Origin: Arenicola marina
Lineage: Eukaryota; Annelida; Polychaeta; Arenicolidae
Direction of reading: 5' to 3'
Assembly: GCA_964019135.1 (NCBI GenBank)
Contig: OZ025257.1
Location: 19,309,971-19,373,970 of the forward strand
Length of the DNA stretch: 64,000 bases
The translations under genes were made by a program, and so were the position numbers. The notes beneath the pieces were generated by a model. That model was not told where the DNA came from. It saw nothing but the letters and a program-made list of their open reading frames with translations, and did not search any database. Shown here one piece after another: positions 48,501-61,700 of the stretch; position 1 is the stretch's first letter, and each line of letters starts with the position of its first letter.

Positions 48501-48551
48501 CATTGTTATCCGGTAGTGGTGTCACCCTCTTGGGTATGTGATTTTTTTTTA

Positions 48552-49941
48552 CTTCTCAATATAAAGCTGTACTAATGTTTCCATTTCCCGGTTTTCTAAT
48601 GCTGTTCCTGGAAAGGTAAATGTATCCTGTAGATTGAACAAAAAGACATAATATGCAACTTAAGCACGGTAGCTTATAGCGCTAGGTACTATCACGGCAA
48701 CCAATCAGGAGGAATATTTTTTCACGAGCAAATTTGGCTTTTGTTGCCTCTACCTCTGGGACCTCAATTTGGGGGCAACCTGTGCGTTTAAATGCCCACC
48801 ATTGCAACCTCCACCACCAACACGTGTCCCAGCTGCCTGATAATGGCCGACCCTCCCTCAATTCTCAAGGCACGTCTTAAGCTGCGTAAGGAGACATTGA
48901 TTTTTTAACGTGTTTTAAAACAATATTTACGTTGTGTTCTATACTTCTAGTATTCTAATATTCTAGTTGTTCATTGTTTAACACATTCTTGTTTGCGCCC
49001 ACCAGATTCTTTAATTGTTAAAATGTTGTGATTTGTTTCCTATTTTAGTTATGTAATTTGTTTAATAATGTACCATGGGTATGGGGCTATTTTTGGCAAT
49101 TACACTGAACAAACACAGAAGCAGTCATTTTACTGACCTACGTGTGGTTCACGCTGTAATAATATGACAGTTGCTCATCCACCCATACAAATTATGTTAT
49201 GCTGTAAAAACACACGTGCCCATAACAGCCCATTACCCGTTCCCAGACAATCATGTCTTTTTGGTGATTCAGCCATAATGGGCAGTGCCTGGCAGAAACG
49301 TTGCTTTAATCAGATTTTCGCCGAAGCTTGGTGTGGCCCCTCGGAAGAGGGTCCCGGCGGTGACAGGGCCGGGTCTCTTGGGTTTCCTGCAGTCTGAGAG
49401 CTTTTGCACGCGGCAAAGTCACGTGAACTTTTCCGTTGTCATTCTCGTTCGGTTCCCATAAGTGCTATCAGACAAGCCCGGAAAACCATCAAGTGGTCGG
49501 TCCAAAAACGAGGTACTTTACTGCGGTAACGCTGTGGGCGTTTGAGTAAACACTTCCATGCAACAGAGCTTGTCCCGGTTATCCTATGTTACTTTATATC
49601 AACAAAATAACAAGATTGGGTGTCATTTACAAATTAGATGCCTTGGGGATTTTCAGATTAGCACGATGGATGTAAGGTTTGTTTTAGATAGACACAAAAC
49701 TCTCCGCGTGACGTCACCGTGCCTATGACGACATATGGGTCGTGACGTCAGCATAGCTCTGTGCTGGAGTTGTTGTGCCTCAATGCAATTTGATGCCTGT
49801 TTTTTATTTGATTTTTTTGATAGTACCTAGTGCTATAAGCGTCAGGGCTTACGTTGCATCTACAGATTAAATTTTCTTTGCCGAGAACAGCATTAGAAAA
49901 CGTGAAAATGGAAACCTAAGAACATTTGTATATTGAGAAGC
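48552..49941. mobile_element. Element with long inverted ends, copy 4
   Basis: It starts CTTCTCAATATAA and ends TATTGAGAAG. Both arms are shortened on their inner sides compared with copy 5. Interior non-coding sequence matches copies 1 and 5. Flanking bases (a T run on the left, CCGAATGG on the right) are the same in all copies, so the element was in the unit before the array formed. Confidence 0.75.
49708..49750. promoter_or_regulatory. CRE-like TGACGTCA cluster, copy 4
   Basis: GTGACGTCAC (49,708), ATGACGACAT and GTGACGTCAG (49,742) lie just inside the right arm. The cluster is shared with copy 2 in nearly the same spacing. Confidence 0.35.
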
Positions 49942-51354
49942 CGAATGGTAGATGCGCAATGGATGTATATTTATTTCCTATGTATATATATGTATGTATG
50001 TCTATATATTATGTAACGGCTTGACAACTTATATTCCATCCAAAGAAACGAATGAAGGCTTTAAACGGAGGAGCAAAGGTCATACCATTATCAAGCTGCT
50101 TGGCAGACATAGCGTCTCATGAATCAAGCAAATAAATGGGCAGGCTAACATCAAACTTGTCTTTTCTCTGCCTTCATGTTCTTTCTGTGCACGAATGATG
50201 GCGAATTAAATGGAAATTACCCCCAAACCAAAAGACGTCGTCTAGCTTCTAAATACCATTTCGAAACAAACGCACTTCTGTTGTCAAGAAACCAACTTAA
50301 TTTGGCTCCAAGCAGCGCAAAAACCCTCAGATATACACGCAGATCTAGTGCCAAAAAAGATATCTAGTGACACATTTAACCCGTAACCTTTCTACCTAAA
50401 TTTTGCTCAATCCCTTCTGGAGCAAAATTGCTGCTTTTATTGCATCACGTTTATCGCGACAGATGTCATTACCGCCAGAGAGGCAGGCATTACGCCTGCC
50501 GGTCTCTTGGTCGCCCAACCATGGATAGCTGTTGATGACGACAACGGCCAGCGGACGAGATGAAGAAGGATAGATGGATCGATATGTGAATTGGAATTTG
50601 ATGAAACACTTCAGTACTTTTAGTTGTAATGCACCAAGCATATAAATGTACAAAAAATATATCTTGAACCAGCTTGTGAGCATTCCTCCATAGGTTAAGT
50701 TTCGTCAAAACATCATTACGATATTGATGACTTACGGCCAAATTCATTTGAATGTCTAACGTATTATTTGTGCTTCATAATACATGCTCGCAATATCTGA
50801 ATGTTTCGCTTCATCTGATCTTCAATTTGTATCAGATGAAGGATGTTAAATGGAGGTGAATTGGGCCCTCGATAATGATAACCCAATTAGTTGCTGATCG
50901 CCCTGGTAAATTCACCCCGAATAGAAAATAGCGCCGTTACTAAGCAACGGAAAGCGCAAGAGGCACATCTAATAGAGACGCATAATAACGCACCCACGCA
51001 TATCTCATTAGACGCACGCCGTGAAACGAAGCGAGCGGGAACTCGTTTAATGTATCCTCTCCAAATTGGACGTAATCCCATGTCCTTAAAATAAATGAGC
51101 GAGTGATTTCATGGTGATGGGCCCATGTTTTAATGGGTTTATCCGTGATGTGTTTTTTAACGTAAAGCGTGCCTCTACAATCGATTCAATATCATAATTC
51201 AAGAGCGAAAGGGACACATTTATGCTGTTGGATGCGTGGAGCCAGTCGCTTGCAGGCATTTGGTGGAGGACTATTAAGGGTTGGGAGAAGCAACTGAAGC
51301 TGGCAGTCACGGAGACATTAACGTATGGGGCTGCTAACTATGAACCGCAACCGG

Positions 51355-51364
51355 TATAAAAGGA
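51355..51364 (+). promoter_or_regulatory. TATA box candidate, copy 4
   Basis: TATAAAAGGA after CCGCAACCGG, as in copy 1, with conserved sequence for about 180 bases upstream and 90 downstream. Confidence 0.4.
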
Positions 51365-53816
51365 CGCACTGGGTCAAGGGGCCATATTCACAATTCCGAC
51401 ATAACACCTGTCGCGAACGAGGCAGATACATATTTTTTAGCCATGATATTGCTAATCATGAACGGTACTTTTTGTATCTTATGTCTTCATCCATGTAGTG
51501 GTCTTTTCAATCTTGTCCGGGTTTGCATTTGTGTGCAGATGTTGCCTTTATGAAACACATCGCAAGAAAAATATATCCCATTGGCATAGCTCACCATTTG
51601 TAAGGGTTCTGTTGTAGTCGACATGTGTCAATAGAAGTTATCTTTCTTTTAATTGGTCCAGCGCACACTTTTTGCACACCTGGATATTCATACTGGCGCA
51701 ATCTATTGTTGTGTTACGTACCTAAAGTTATTCTGAATCTTAGTTTCCTCGCAAAGATGCCTTTGAGATCCATAAAAATAAAGGAACATCGTCTTGAATT
51801 GAATTACGTGTCATCTATTATGTGTTTTGTTTATTACCATAGACGTTGTGGAGCTTCTTTAAATGTCACGTGGCTTTGTATCTCAAAGCGAGGGGAGGAG
51901 ACTGTAGGACATCTAACAGTAGGCTGAACGTCGTGGCACAATAGACAAGGGTGCTTCATTCAAGTCATGCTCGGACCCCGAACCGGGTATTTTTTTGGAC
52001 ATGTCATTCAAGTCAATATCACAGAGCTTGCCTTGGGGCGGTTTGGCGCACGCGTGATCACGCGTGGCATGAAATGGCCGCTGAATAGTACTTGACACTT
52101 GACACCAAAAGAGCCACCTGCGGCGCGTTCATGGCAAGGTCGTCACATGGCTATTGAAGGGCATAGAAGTGTTTGCCTTGGTCATTCCTTCTATTATCAT
52201 AGGAAGAACAGGTAATCAGTGACTCGAACATGAACGTTTACGCATTTCAATAGTATTTCAGCTTTGTTGTCTTGGATCATATAAGTGAAAGTTTATTCTG
52301 CCAAACCATCCGCTTCCAAAGTCACCGGTGTATGTCCTGTGTCCTGCCCATGCCTTTATGTGCCACCAGCACAACATACAATTCATTACCAGTCTCAATG
52401 TGGAGAAATTCATATTCCTTCATAACATAGCGAGGAAGGTCGAATCTCGACCACATCAAAAGTCGATATATCCACAAAGTACTACCTTATCGCCACATAT
52501 GGCGCTATCGATGAAGTAATGCAAATACGCCTCATCTCACCATCTCCAGACACTTCTATGTTACTGTCAATGGGGCGGTACATTGCGCTTTAGTCCAACG
52601 GACCCAACTTCGATGCTCGATAGCGCAAGGTGTTAATATGCTGCCTAAGTCGTTTAACTCCAGGTGCTTAGGCCCGGCTCAGCCCGTGTGAGCGAAAAAA
52701 AGTGAAATAAAACACCTATCTAATCCTTCATTCTAGACAGTCAATTATTTTATCGTTCTTTTATTACTCTAGAGTGTCGCATGAAGTTTTTCTCCATTAT
52801 ATGCTAAATTTATATCCATTTGTTTCATCATCGAAAACATGGGATGGTCGACTACCTACCCAAATCCTGAGATGCCACGCAAAACGCAGGAAGCGCGGCA
52901 CCGCCATATCACCGAATAACCGCTTCACTGCCCATATTGCAAGCGCAATGATATTGGCGTTGGCGAGCCACTGCTCTAGCCGCAATGAAACCAGGATCCA
53001 GGGCGACAAATCCATGAAGCCCGTTATGGGGATCCAGCACCCTCACTTCCTCCCTCCTATCCTCCCCCCCTCTCTCCCTTTTTGCCTTCAGGAGTGTCCA
53101 ACATAGTCTCTCTGCGCCGAAGGAAACCCGAAACTGGATGCGAATAGATGCACTGGGCACTGGCGTAGCAGTTAATTGCCTCATAAGAAATGACATATGG
53201 GAGCATTGTTGTCCCCATGTGACTTCTTCATATGACATGACGGGTGTGATCGCTGCCATGGGAGGAATAAGGGGTTCTTCCGTATATAACCTCCTGACAT
53301 TGAAACACATAGGTGTATGTTGCAGACGAAACATGTCTGATACGTAAGGTTTTTGTATTTTTCATTTGCAAGGAAAACAAAATTGGGCCCTCAAGAGTAG
53401 ATTCAGGCACACATGAAATATGTAATTGGAAGGGAAGAGGAAGGGGTTGGTTGGGATAGGGGGGGGGGGGCGGAGGATGGGCGTGGGTGGTATGTCAATA
53501 GAAGGAATACGTTATTTCGTCTAGAGTATTTAATCATTGAGGTATGGTTCTGCAGATGTATAATGTCAACACTAAGCTGCCAGCCCATTTCAATTATCAC
53601 ACATAAAAGCTTCATTTCGACGAAGAGCTTAGAGTCGAATTCGAGTTGACTTTTTTCGCAGCTTTATTACCCATTATTATCCTATCGTATGATATTGTCT
53701 GCTCATTCGAAAGAAGGTTGCCCAACGATTAGCAAAAAAAAACGGTCTTTTTCGTTTTCTTGAGATCATTTCCATTAATGCTGCGCTAGCATCCAACATG
53801 CAGTGGAACTTAAGTT

Positions 53817-54041
53817 TTACATGGCGCGTTTCATTACACAACAAAACAAATTTGAACACGTGGCCACGTAAAGGGTTGAATTCATATTTAATGCGTTGGT
53901 GATCATACAAAGCAACAGACAGAAGAGGCATACACACGCGAGACTAACAGTTGGTGGATTAGTAACATTAGAAGATACGGGAGGAGGACGAACAAAGATC
54001 AATTTATACAATGCAATCAGGATAACCAGATAATCCGACAA
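53817..54041 (-). CDS. Small hydrophobic reading frame, copy 4
   Basis: A 74-residue frame beginning MSDYLVILIALYKLIF. The first two thirds match copies 2 and 3, including SSNVTNPPT. The remainder has lost 21 bases, in frame, and has a different C-terminus. The change keeps an open frame but alters the second hydrophobic stretch. Family unknown. Confidence 0.25.
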   Translation of the reverse strand: MSDYLVILIALYKLIFVRPPPVSSNVTNPPTVSLACVCLFCLLLCMITNALNMNSTLYVATCSNLFCCVMKRAM

Positions 54042-54171
54042 TCACAGTAAAATGAATCTTATTTGCATCCTTCCCCAACCCTCCCAAGCCTCTCCCCACA
54101 CAAATGTGCATTATTCAGTCTTGCAGGAGTCCGCTCGTTGGGAATGGTTCTGGATGGTTTACAGTAAGTAT

Positions 54172-54250
54172 GTGGGGCTTCGTATGGTGGGGATAGTCCT
54201 CCCGTCTGTGTATTCATGTATTCATGACAACCGCGTGGGTTCGAAACACG
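54172..54250 (+). mobile_element. tRNA-Asp-like SINE head, copy 4
   Basis: TCGTATGGTGGGGATAG, CTCCCGTCTGTG and B-box-like GGGTTCGAAACAC, with the same TATTCATG doublet as copy 3. Confidence 0.45.
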
Positions 54251-54593
54251 TGTGAATCGTCTATTTGTGAAGTCATAAAGCAAAAGGTACAGCGGCTGGA
54301 CAACAACTGTAGCCAGGCTCTCGGCTTGAAACAGGAAAGCGGCTAGTCTTATGATGTCTGGTTAAAGCCCCTGGTAAATAATGGGACACGGAAACGGATG
54401 TGTGCGTTGTCATGCACCCGCGCATCAGACGGAAATGGAAACTGTGGTCATTTCCGGCTTCCTCCTGGAATGGCAATGTCACCATTATTGGTTGCACATT
54501 TACACACCAGTCAACGCTCATTCAATGCCGTCGGTGCCTGACACGGTACTATTAACATAATAGTGTCTCCGTCTCTGTTGTGGAGGCAAGAAT

Positions 54594-54830
54594 AATCTCT
54601 CCTTCTCTCGTTGTCTCTCCATGACTCGCTGTCGTTTTCCCTGTCACTGTCTCGCTCTCTCTCTCTCCCTCTCGTTGTCCTTCTCCTGCTCTCTCTCTCT
54701 CTCTCACTCTCTCTGCTCTCCCCCTTCCTCTCTGGCTCTGTGTCTCTCTCGGTCTTCCTCTGTCTCAGTCTCCCTCTGTCTCGGTCTCCCTCTGGCTCTC
54801 TGTCTGTCTCGGTCTCCCTCTGCCACCGTC
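54594..54830. repeat. TC-rich microsatellite, copy 4
   Basis: The longest of the four TC tracts, with runs of CTCTCTCTCTCT and TCGGTCTCCCTCTG repeats. Confidence 0.9.
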
Positions 54831-56479
54831 TTCTTTTCACTCCGCCCATCTTGTTTGTTTTGAGCAAAGTATCTATTGAGAAAAGGAAGATTCCTTTTCC
54901 TTCCCCCACGATGAGAACTTGTTGATGCTTAGTTTTAGGGATGGAGATCAAAGACGGTGGATCTCAGTTTAAAGTTTCAATGCTTCGACAATAAAATGTA
55001 CGCATTCTTGCCTCGTACCAGATATTTTCACGACATTTTCACGACATTCTACGATTTTTCTAGACACTGTCAACTAAAGTCAGTTAAACGACATATATGC
55101 AATCTTCTCCGGGCACACAATATTCACGATTGCGTTGAACACAGAACCGCCGAATATTCAAACAGCCAATTGTGTAGTTAAATGGGTAATCACTCTTTGC
55201 AAGGACTTCTCTTCTATACAAGACGTTCCAACGGCCGCATGGCCTTGCATGGTCGCAAAGCTCAAGTGTCAGTCCATCGCCTCATTGCCAAGGTCAATGC
55301 CACCTCTGGTGGATAGTCAGTCCCATGTGGGGAATACGAAATCCGATTACTCTGCAGTTGCTCGTCTCGTTTCCGACCGAGGTGTCGCCGTGGAGGGCTT
55401 TGTCTTGTGCCTGTGGCCAGCCGAGCACCATCAGTTGAGTAATTAGCCTTCTCCCCTCATCGGTGGGCTCTGGCGTAAACCGAGTCTGGGCTGTTTGTAT
55501 GGCTATGGCGCCCAGTCAGACAAGGTGCTTTCTGTCGTTCGCTAGAGTAGTGGTCTGCTTTCCCTCCTCGCAGATGTTCATAAATGCAGATGTTCCAGCT
55601 TGCATGTAAATACATTATAATGATCATATAACACATATACGATGAAATAAAAGGGTAAAACAGTCTTTATGCATAAATGCAATACAAAGCCTTTCTCGTG
55701 TTAACCGTCGTGCCTTAATAGTATGGATCACATAACTGACACTTGTCAAACAAATTGTACAGGCGGAGTTGAATCAAGTGGAATTAAATAACAGCATAAG
55801 TTACTAACACAGCAAGATATTGCCGAGAGAAACTCTCTATATTTATATATCTGCAATTTCCAATCGGAAAGAGAATTCAAGTGGCCACCAGCTTTGTTTC
55901 GACGTCACCAGATGGTGGTTGTCAAGATGAACAATAATCTTTCGGCCGGTTCACTTGTCAGGAACAAATTTTATGCACTGGTATGATTTGCCGGAAACCA
56001 TGCATTGTCAGCATGGTGACAAAACGTACGGGGTTCACGGAGTAGAACGCAATAAAAGCCTCAAAGATCAATAGAAGACTTTATACACGAATACACATAA
56101 AAGAGGATATGGCGCCTGGCAAGACTTGAAGGAAAGAAAGAATAATGATGGGGAACACCACCACCCGTATGCAAGTGTGTTGTTGTCTCCTACTTAACTA
56201 ATCAGTTGGTGCCACGCAAAACGATGTTAGCTCATATTTTCATGTGTTATTTGTAAGGCACAAATAGTATGGGGTTAATAATCGGATTGAATTGCGGATC
56301 TTCCCAGCTGAATTTATTTTAGGAGAGAGGACAATTTCGTCTGATACATAGACCCGTTTGGCTTCCTGGGATTCTGAATTGATTTTCAACGAAAAACCAC
56401 TTAGCCACGAATACACCACATCCCCTCGACATCATTTGGATTGATCTGTTCCTGGCTCAGATGGTTACGCGATGTCGGA

Positions 56480-56577
56480 TACATCTGGCCCATCTGGTCT
56501 GGCCCATCTGGCATATCCGGCATATGTGGCATATATGGCACTTTTGGTACAAATGGCACATCTAACACATCCGGTGT
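56480..56577. repeat. 9-bp minisatellite, copy 4
   Basis: About nine loose units of CATCTGGCC, CATATCCGGCA, TATGTGGCA and CTTTTGGTA type. Confidence 0.8.
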
Positions 56578-57948
56578 ATTACAATGATTCCCCCGAAACA
56601 CACAGCGAAACAAGAAAAGAAAGTAGTACAATCAAAGAAAAAACAGTGTCAGAAGATGCAACTAACGTAAAGTAAACTAAAGTAAAGTAAAGAGGGTTTG
56701 CCCTCGTTGGTGGCAATTAGGTTTGCAACCCAATCTCTGACAGGAATACGTCGGATCTTGAAAACGGGAGCTGGGAACTGGAATGGTGAGTGCTGTTGCT
56801 TCACTTCATTGGCCGAAAGTGCCCTCAAGCTGCACTGCAACACGACAAGGAAGTAAGGTCACGGGGGTTGCTCAGGTTTGTCAGGTTCGCAATGCGTCGT
56901 GTTTAATTCCGCGCCACCTGGCAGAACGAATAGATGCCCAATAAATGTACAAGTTCGCGCTTTGTGTTGTATAGACGATCATTATTATTGGCGAATAGAA
57001 GTGAAGGAAAAATGTTGATAATATGACTAGGAGTAGCAAATACTGTGCAGCCCAAAACTATACAACAATAACAATACAGCGGATGATCACTACTAAATAG
57101 GGTAACATGTCCGCAGCATTGCCCCGAGCTGGGCCCAATAATGGACGCAGATATCCGAACCAAATAAGTCCCATTGCGACGCATTTATCTGGAAGCTTTG
57201 TGCTGTCGTAATGGCTAGGTGACATTGTCTGTTGATTTTTCCGGTCCTTCACTGCGCCTAATCAGTCACAGCACAGTTTTGCCCCGCTGGGAACCCTAAG
57301 CTTCACAGAACAGCCATTTCGCAGAACGCACGCGTCAGATCCTGCCTCTAGAGTCTGAACCCTGACAACTGGCCCTCATGCTATGGCAAGTCATCTAGTA
57401 TAGCTTGAGCTAATGCTGCAATTGTAATATTAAGGCATCAATTTATTTAGTTCCACTAACTATCGAACCCTGTTAGCCGATACAGCTGCACAGAGCTGGC
57501 GATTCACAATATGCATAACTTCCCAGACTAGTACAAGTAAGATGAGTCAATGAGACCATACAAAAAATATGTCTTTGGTGGTACCAGTGGTATCGAATGT
57601 GACAAGACATCAAATTACGACAAAGCACACGAAACAGATTGACGCTGACTATGCTTAAGCCAAACGGGGATTACGAAGACAAAGGAAAATGTAGTAAAAC
57701 CAAATGTCGTTTTTCACTCATATTGCCAAAATAAAATAAATCGATACGTCATTTACCAGAAGAATCTTAAACCAACCAAAAGGAAATGCTCATAACTCAC
57801 AAACCGACAAAGAGCATGAGAAATAGCAAAGACGACAAAGCTTTGATGCAGAGGAAGAAACTGAGTAGCAAAGGAATTTCCCCAGGGCGGCACCTAGACC
57901 GCGCTGGACAACACAGAAAGAACAGAATAAAAACATGAGACGGCTCAA

Positions 57949-58251
57949 GTGAAGCAACCGAGACGGTTAAGTGAATCCGGAAACAGATCGAAAGAAAAAC
58001 AACGCATAAGAGGAAAAAAACATGAGAAACATGATGATCAATGCGATAACATGGGGTTGAAGCGTGAGGGTAATATAAAAAATCACATTGATAAGTACAC
58101 TGCGGGATTCCACAGACCACCACCAGGAGTGAGAGGTGAGGAATGCTATCATGATACTAAACAAGGGTATTGGCTGCCCCAGCGGGCGAACCTTTCACTG
58201 GTAGCAGGAAACTGTGTCCCCATCAACGGGGAGCCACATCCCCTATTCTAA
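57949..58251 (+). other. Conserved short reading frame (GYWLPQ), copy 4
   Basis: A 100-residue frame containing HIDKYTAGFHRPPPGVRGEE and CYHDTKQGYWLPQ. After that it joins, by a deletion of about 0.6 kb relative to copy 3, to RANLSLVAGNCVPING and PHPLF. The next frame (58,214-58,408) holds VHVISRDYKRDILTLCEEA, also readable with changes in copies 2 and 3. Together these suggest decayed coding sequence between 57,950 and 58,650. Family unknown. Confidence 0.35.
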
Positions 58252-58684
58252 TAAGGTCCATGTTATATCCAGAGATTATAAGAGGGACATTCTGACGCTC
58301 TGTGAGGAGGCTATTGCTATTCCTGTACCAGATGCCTTCATAAGTTTTCTACGGCATGCGGCTCAGATGAAATTCGGACCATTTCCCACTGGGTCCGGCA
58401 AGCTATAAACACATATGTACGCAGGCCAACGAATCCATACGTATTGAATGCTTGGGCTAAGATTGGAACATGGGAATGCGAGCAAGGTTATCTTTGTCCT
58501 GTAGGAACGTGTACTTTTATTCAGGAGGGAAATCATCTATAATTGATCTTGGTGGAGAAAATGCTGTGGTAATCGTGAATCGGTACCTCGTTTAATTCCA
58601 CGACACCCGAATCATAGAAGGCAAATGTTGTACGAGGCCAAACGGTATCTGCCTGCACCTTGAAAAACAGGATTAATGACCACC

Positions 58685-58735
58685 AACCCTCTCCTCCCCG
58701 CCCCTCCCTTCGGCCCTGTCCTTGCCCTTTCTTGG
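58685..58735. repeat. C-rich tract, copy 4 (shortest)
   Basis: A single CTTCGGCCCTG phrase after CCCCGCCCCTCC. The repeats present in copy 3 are absent. Confidence 0.7.
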
Positions 58736-59967
58736 GCCGCACGTGACCTTGGTCGGTCGTTCCGCTTCCAGCATTGAGGCAAACCCACAGTGTCGGCTGG
58801 CTTACCGGAAGTCGCAATCAACAGGATGTCAGATAAGTTCGCCCGGGTCCCTTAATTCATTCCACTTCTCGATTTCGACACGACCCGTTCTGTTTTGTTC
58901 CAGCATAATGTGGCCATTAGACATGTATGAAACATGACATCAGGCTTCGATAGACATATCCTGACGTCTGAAACTAATCACGTGAACTGGGAGATAACGC
59001 GAGGAAACCACGGGCTGCAGTGGGGCAGTGGGGTACAAAAGCCATAATACGCAGCTCGAATTCCATATAACTTACCCTGTGGTAGTGTCATTTCTTTGCC
59101 TAACCAGTTTCATAATAATTCAAGATGAACTTCGGCAGTCGCCCCCACAAGGACGTGCCACCCCTCCCCCCCTCCCCACCCACCCAGTCTCTGTATATCT
59201 AAGCATGATGCCCCCCCCAATCCATACCTCCTTCCGCGCACCCTTTCCAAATCTTTTTTTTTATTGCTAATCTCTTCCTGTAATAAAATTTAACTATCAG
59301 CAAAACCGATGTATATAGATCAAAATCTCCTCAGAGGAAGAGGGATTCGACGTGGAATGAGGCGACAATAAAGTTGCGGATATATATGCAGACATAACAA
59401 CATCGCAGATATGAAAACTGTGTGTCGGTTTCGTCCCAGATATCCGGATTGAGCCCACGTGGTTTTTTGTCGTTTTTTTTATTTTATTTATCTTGCGTAT
59501 GGAACGTTGCATGGCCAAGCGGAACAAGATGCCATTTTTTTCACCATTCCGGGTTTCATGGCAACGAACGTCGTATGGTTGTCTCGGTATTGCGGAGGGC
59601 AGACACTCGTCATAAAGCAAGAGGCATGGCAGCTCAAAGACGCCAGTCACCCCACCAGCACGCGACGCAGCCACTTCGGGGTAGGGTCATAAACTGCCGC
59701 TCGACAAACAGTGGGTGCCCCAGACCGCCGCTAATGTATATATTGACGACATAACTGGAGTAAAACACCCAGCTTGGCTGGCCGGGCTGTGCTTAGCGGC
59801 ATGACGGCTGGTGTCGATGGTCTCATTCCAGGCCAATGGGGGTCAGAGATAGGAATGGGTACTGCGTTTTCAAGCAGTATCCATGTGTTAACACCCGTTC
59901 ATAGTCTTTTCTTTCCATATTATCCCTTTCGTTGACCTTTCTGTTGTGTGCTTTCTCACAGGCAAAC

Positions 59968-60105
59968 ATGGGCCCGTATCAAGCTGTACAGTTACTACGG
60001 GATCTGATCGAGCACTCACGGGACAGGGATACTGTGGCTCTATATCAATGCTATAACCGGTTGTTTGCCTTTACTAGTACTTTACTTTACTTTACTTTAC
60101 ACTAG
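59968..60105 (+). CDS. Exon-like segment MGPY, copy 4
   Basis: It has the same upstream splice-like TTTCTCACAG as copies 2 and 3. From 59,962 to 60,054 it differs from copy 3 by one base in 93. The frame then runs into an ACTTT pentamer repeat and stops after 45 residues. Family unknown; if it was once an exon, this copy has been altered by the repeat. Confidence 0.25.
   Translation: MGPYQAVQLLRDLIEHSRDRDTVALYQCYNRLFAFTSTLLYFTLH
60079..60100. repeat. ACTTT pentamer repeat
   Basis: Four to five units of ACTTT within copy 4; an AAAGT run, its reverse complement, lies at 56,672-56,692. Confidence 0.85.
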
Positions 60106-61170
60106 CTTTATCATGAGTGTCTTTATCACTCTCATCTCCCGCTCCCCGTTCTTCCCACAAGATCGGCTAACGCTGTCATTGGATGCACAAATACCACTGA
60201 ATTAAATGAGCATATCATACTTATAACCATCAGAATAGGTTTATGTGATATATGAACGGTTAGACAGTTAATGAACCAAAATGTGGCTGTTTTATGAGTG
60301 ACTGTCAGTGTCAGGCCAACTAATGTGTTGCGTGCTATTTACCATGTCGTATGACGTAATAATCATCAGGAATTGCATGTTAGCTCGCGGTTTCTATGGT
60401 TACGTAAAACGCTCCTGATATAGACTCCATTTGTCGCAGAAATGTAAACATCGATGATTTGTCTCAAAATGCAACGCTTCCAACTGTCTCATCATGACCA
60501 CATGCATTATGGAGAGATAAATGTCTTATCTTTAACAAATCCGTGGGCGGAAAATACAAACGGGTCATTGTACTTTCAAGGCACGGCTTTGTAGATAGGT
60601 TCCTGGATCAGATAGACAGGACTCAGATAAACACGGCCGTGATTCAGATGGACAGTTTTGTCGTTCAGATGGACAGTACGCGTATGTGAACTAGGACCGG
60701 TTATGAGTCCCGTTTGACTCCGATTGCAGATGAACAAACTTTTAGGCCAGATGATGCGGGGTGGGTTCTGGGGACAGATGTCGGATGAACAGGTTACATG
60801 GCTTCGATTAGTTGTGGGGGGGGAATATGGTCCCAGTCCTCCTCTGTCTCTAATTGCGTCACGCCTTGGAATAAGAAGAATTACATATGAAATATGCTAC
60901 ATCGGAATCGTGCTCTGCATACAGGCGTCAAAATATAGCTTCGGCTATTCCTCCCAGCGAACAAGGCCATGTGAGGCAGTTGCTCCTCAAAATGACACCA
61001 GTAGGATTCATAAAGCAAACGACACGCTAGGTACTTGGAACAGAGCGGGCGTTTTAACCAACAGATTGGCTGATAGCCATGGCCAACATTGGAGAGTCGT
61101 TATGCTGCAGGCGAATCCAGGAATCGACCCAAGTCTCCCCCTAAGTTCTCGGTTTCTGTTTCACTATCTG

Positions 61171-61201
<31 letters not shown>

Positions 61202-61700
61202 GCTGACAATTGCTTTTATCACTCTCGTCTCCCGGGCCCCACTCTTCCCTTCCGCTATCCCCGTATGTATTGCTCTCACCCATGTTAGTCCCTTCCTTTG
61301 TCTCTCTCGGCCTCCCCGCCCCATCTGCCCCACCCACTCAGCCCCCCTCTGCCGCTCGCTAAATATGTATGGATAAATTAATGTGTCGAATGTAAATAGA
61401 GCATGTATAATGTCGAGGCATTATATAAATACTTGAGTGACGTTTATAGTTTAAGATATTTTCTGTGAGGGGATCCATGGCCAAAAGAGTCTATCCGGCG
61501 ACCGATGCTTGTCATCTGGAAATCGATCACCACTTTCAGTAGCTATCAAATAGGGTGGCCGGGGACCAACCTCCGAGGTGTAGTGGTTCGAATTCGGGCC
61601 CGGGCACCTAATGTTAGGCATGTTTCAGACATTCATCATGCATCGTCCCGGCAGGCTCCTTTGCACGGTTTAGCCTTTGTGTGCACAAATGCGGCCTAAT

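Larger units (their letters stand above)
48261..61700 (+). repeat. Array copy 4 (most complete, AGGTCA block lost)
   Basis: This is the longest copy, 13.4 kb from one GC-rich motif to the next. It carries both inverted arms, the TATA block, membrane-like frame, tRNA-like head, TC tract, minisatellite, GYWLPQ frame, C-rich tract and exon-like segment. About 0.57 kb around 52,445, including the AGGTCA doublet seen in copy 3 (39,190-39,757), is missing. Compared with copy 3 it has extra sequence at about 60,948-61,204 and 61,292-61,600. The second contains GTAGTGGTTCGAATTCGGGC, a decayed B-box-like phrase. Confidence 0.9.

Noticed and set aside
48241-48516. Protein with 26-residue repeats
   Set aside because: The repeat is a recent DNA triplication whose unit happens to be a multiple of three; copies 1 and 5 do not preserve the frame.
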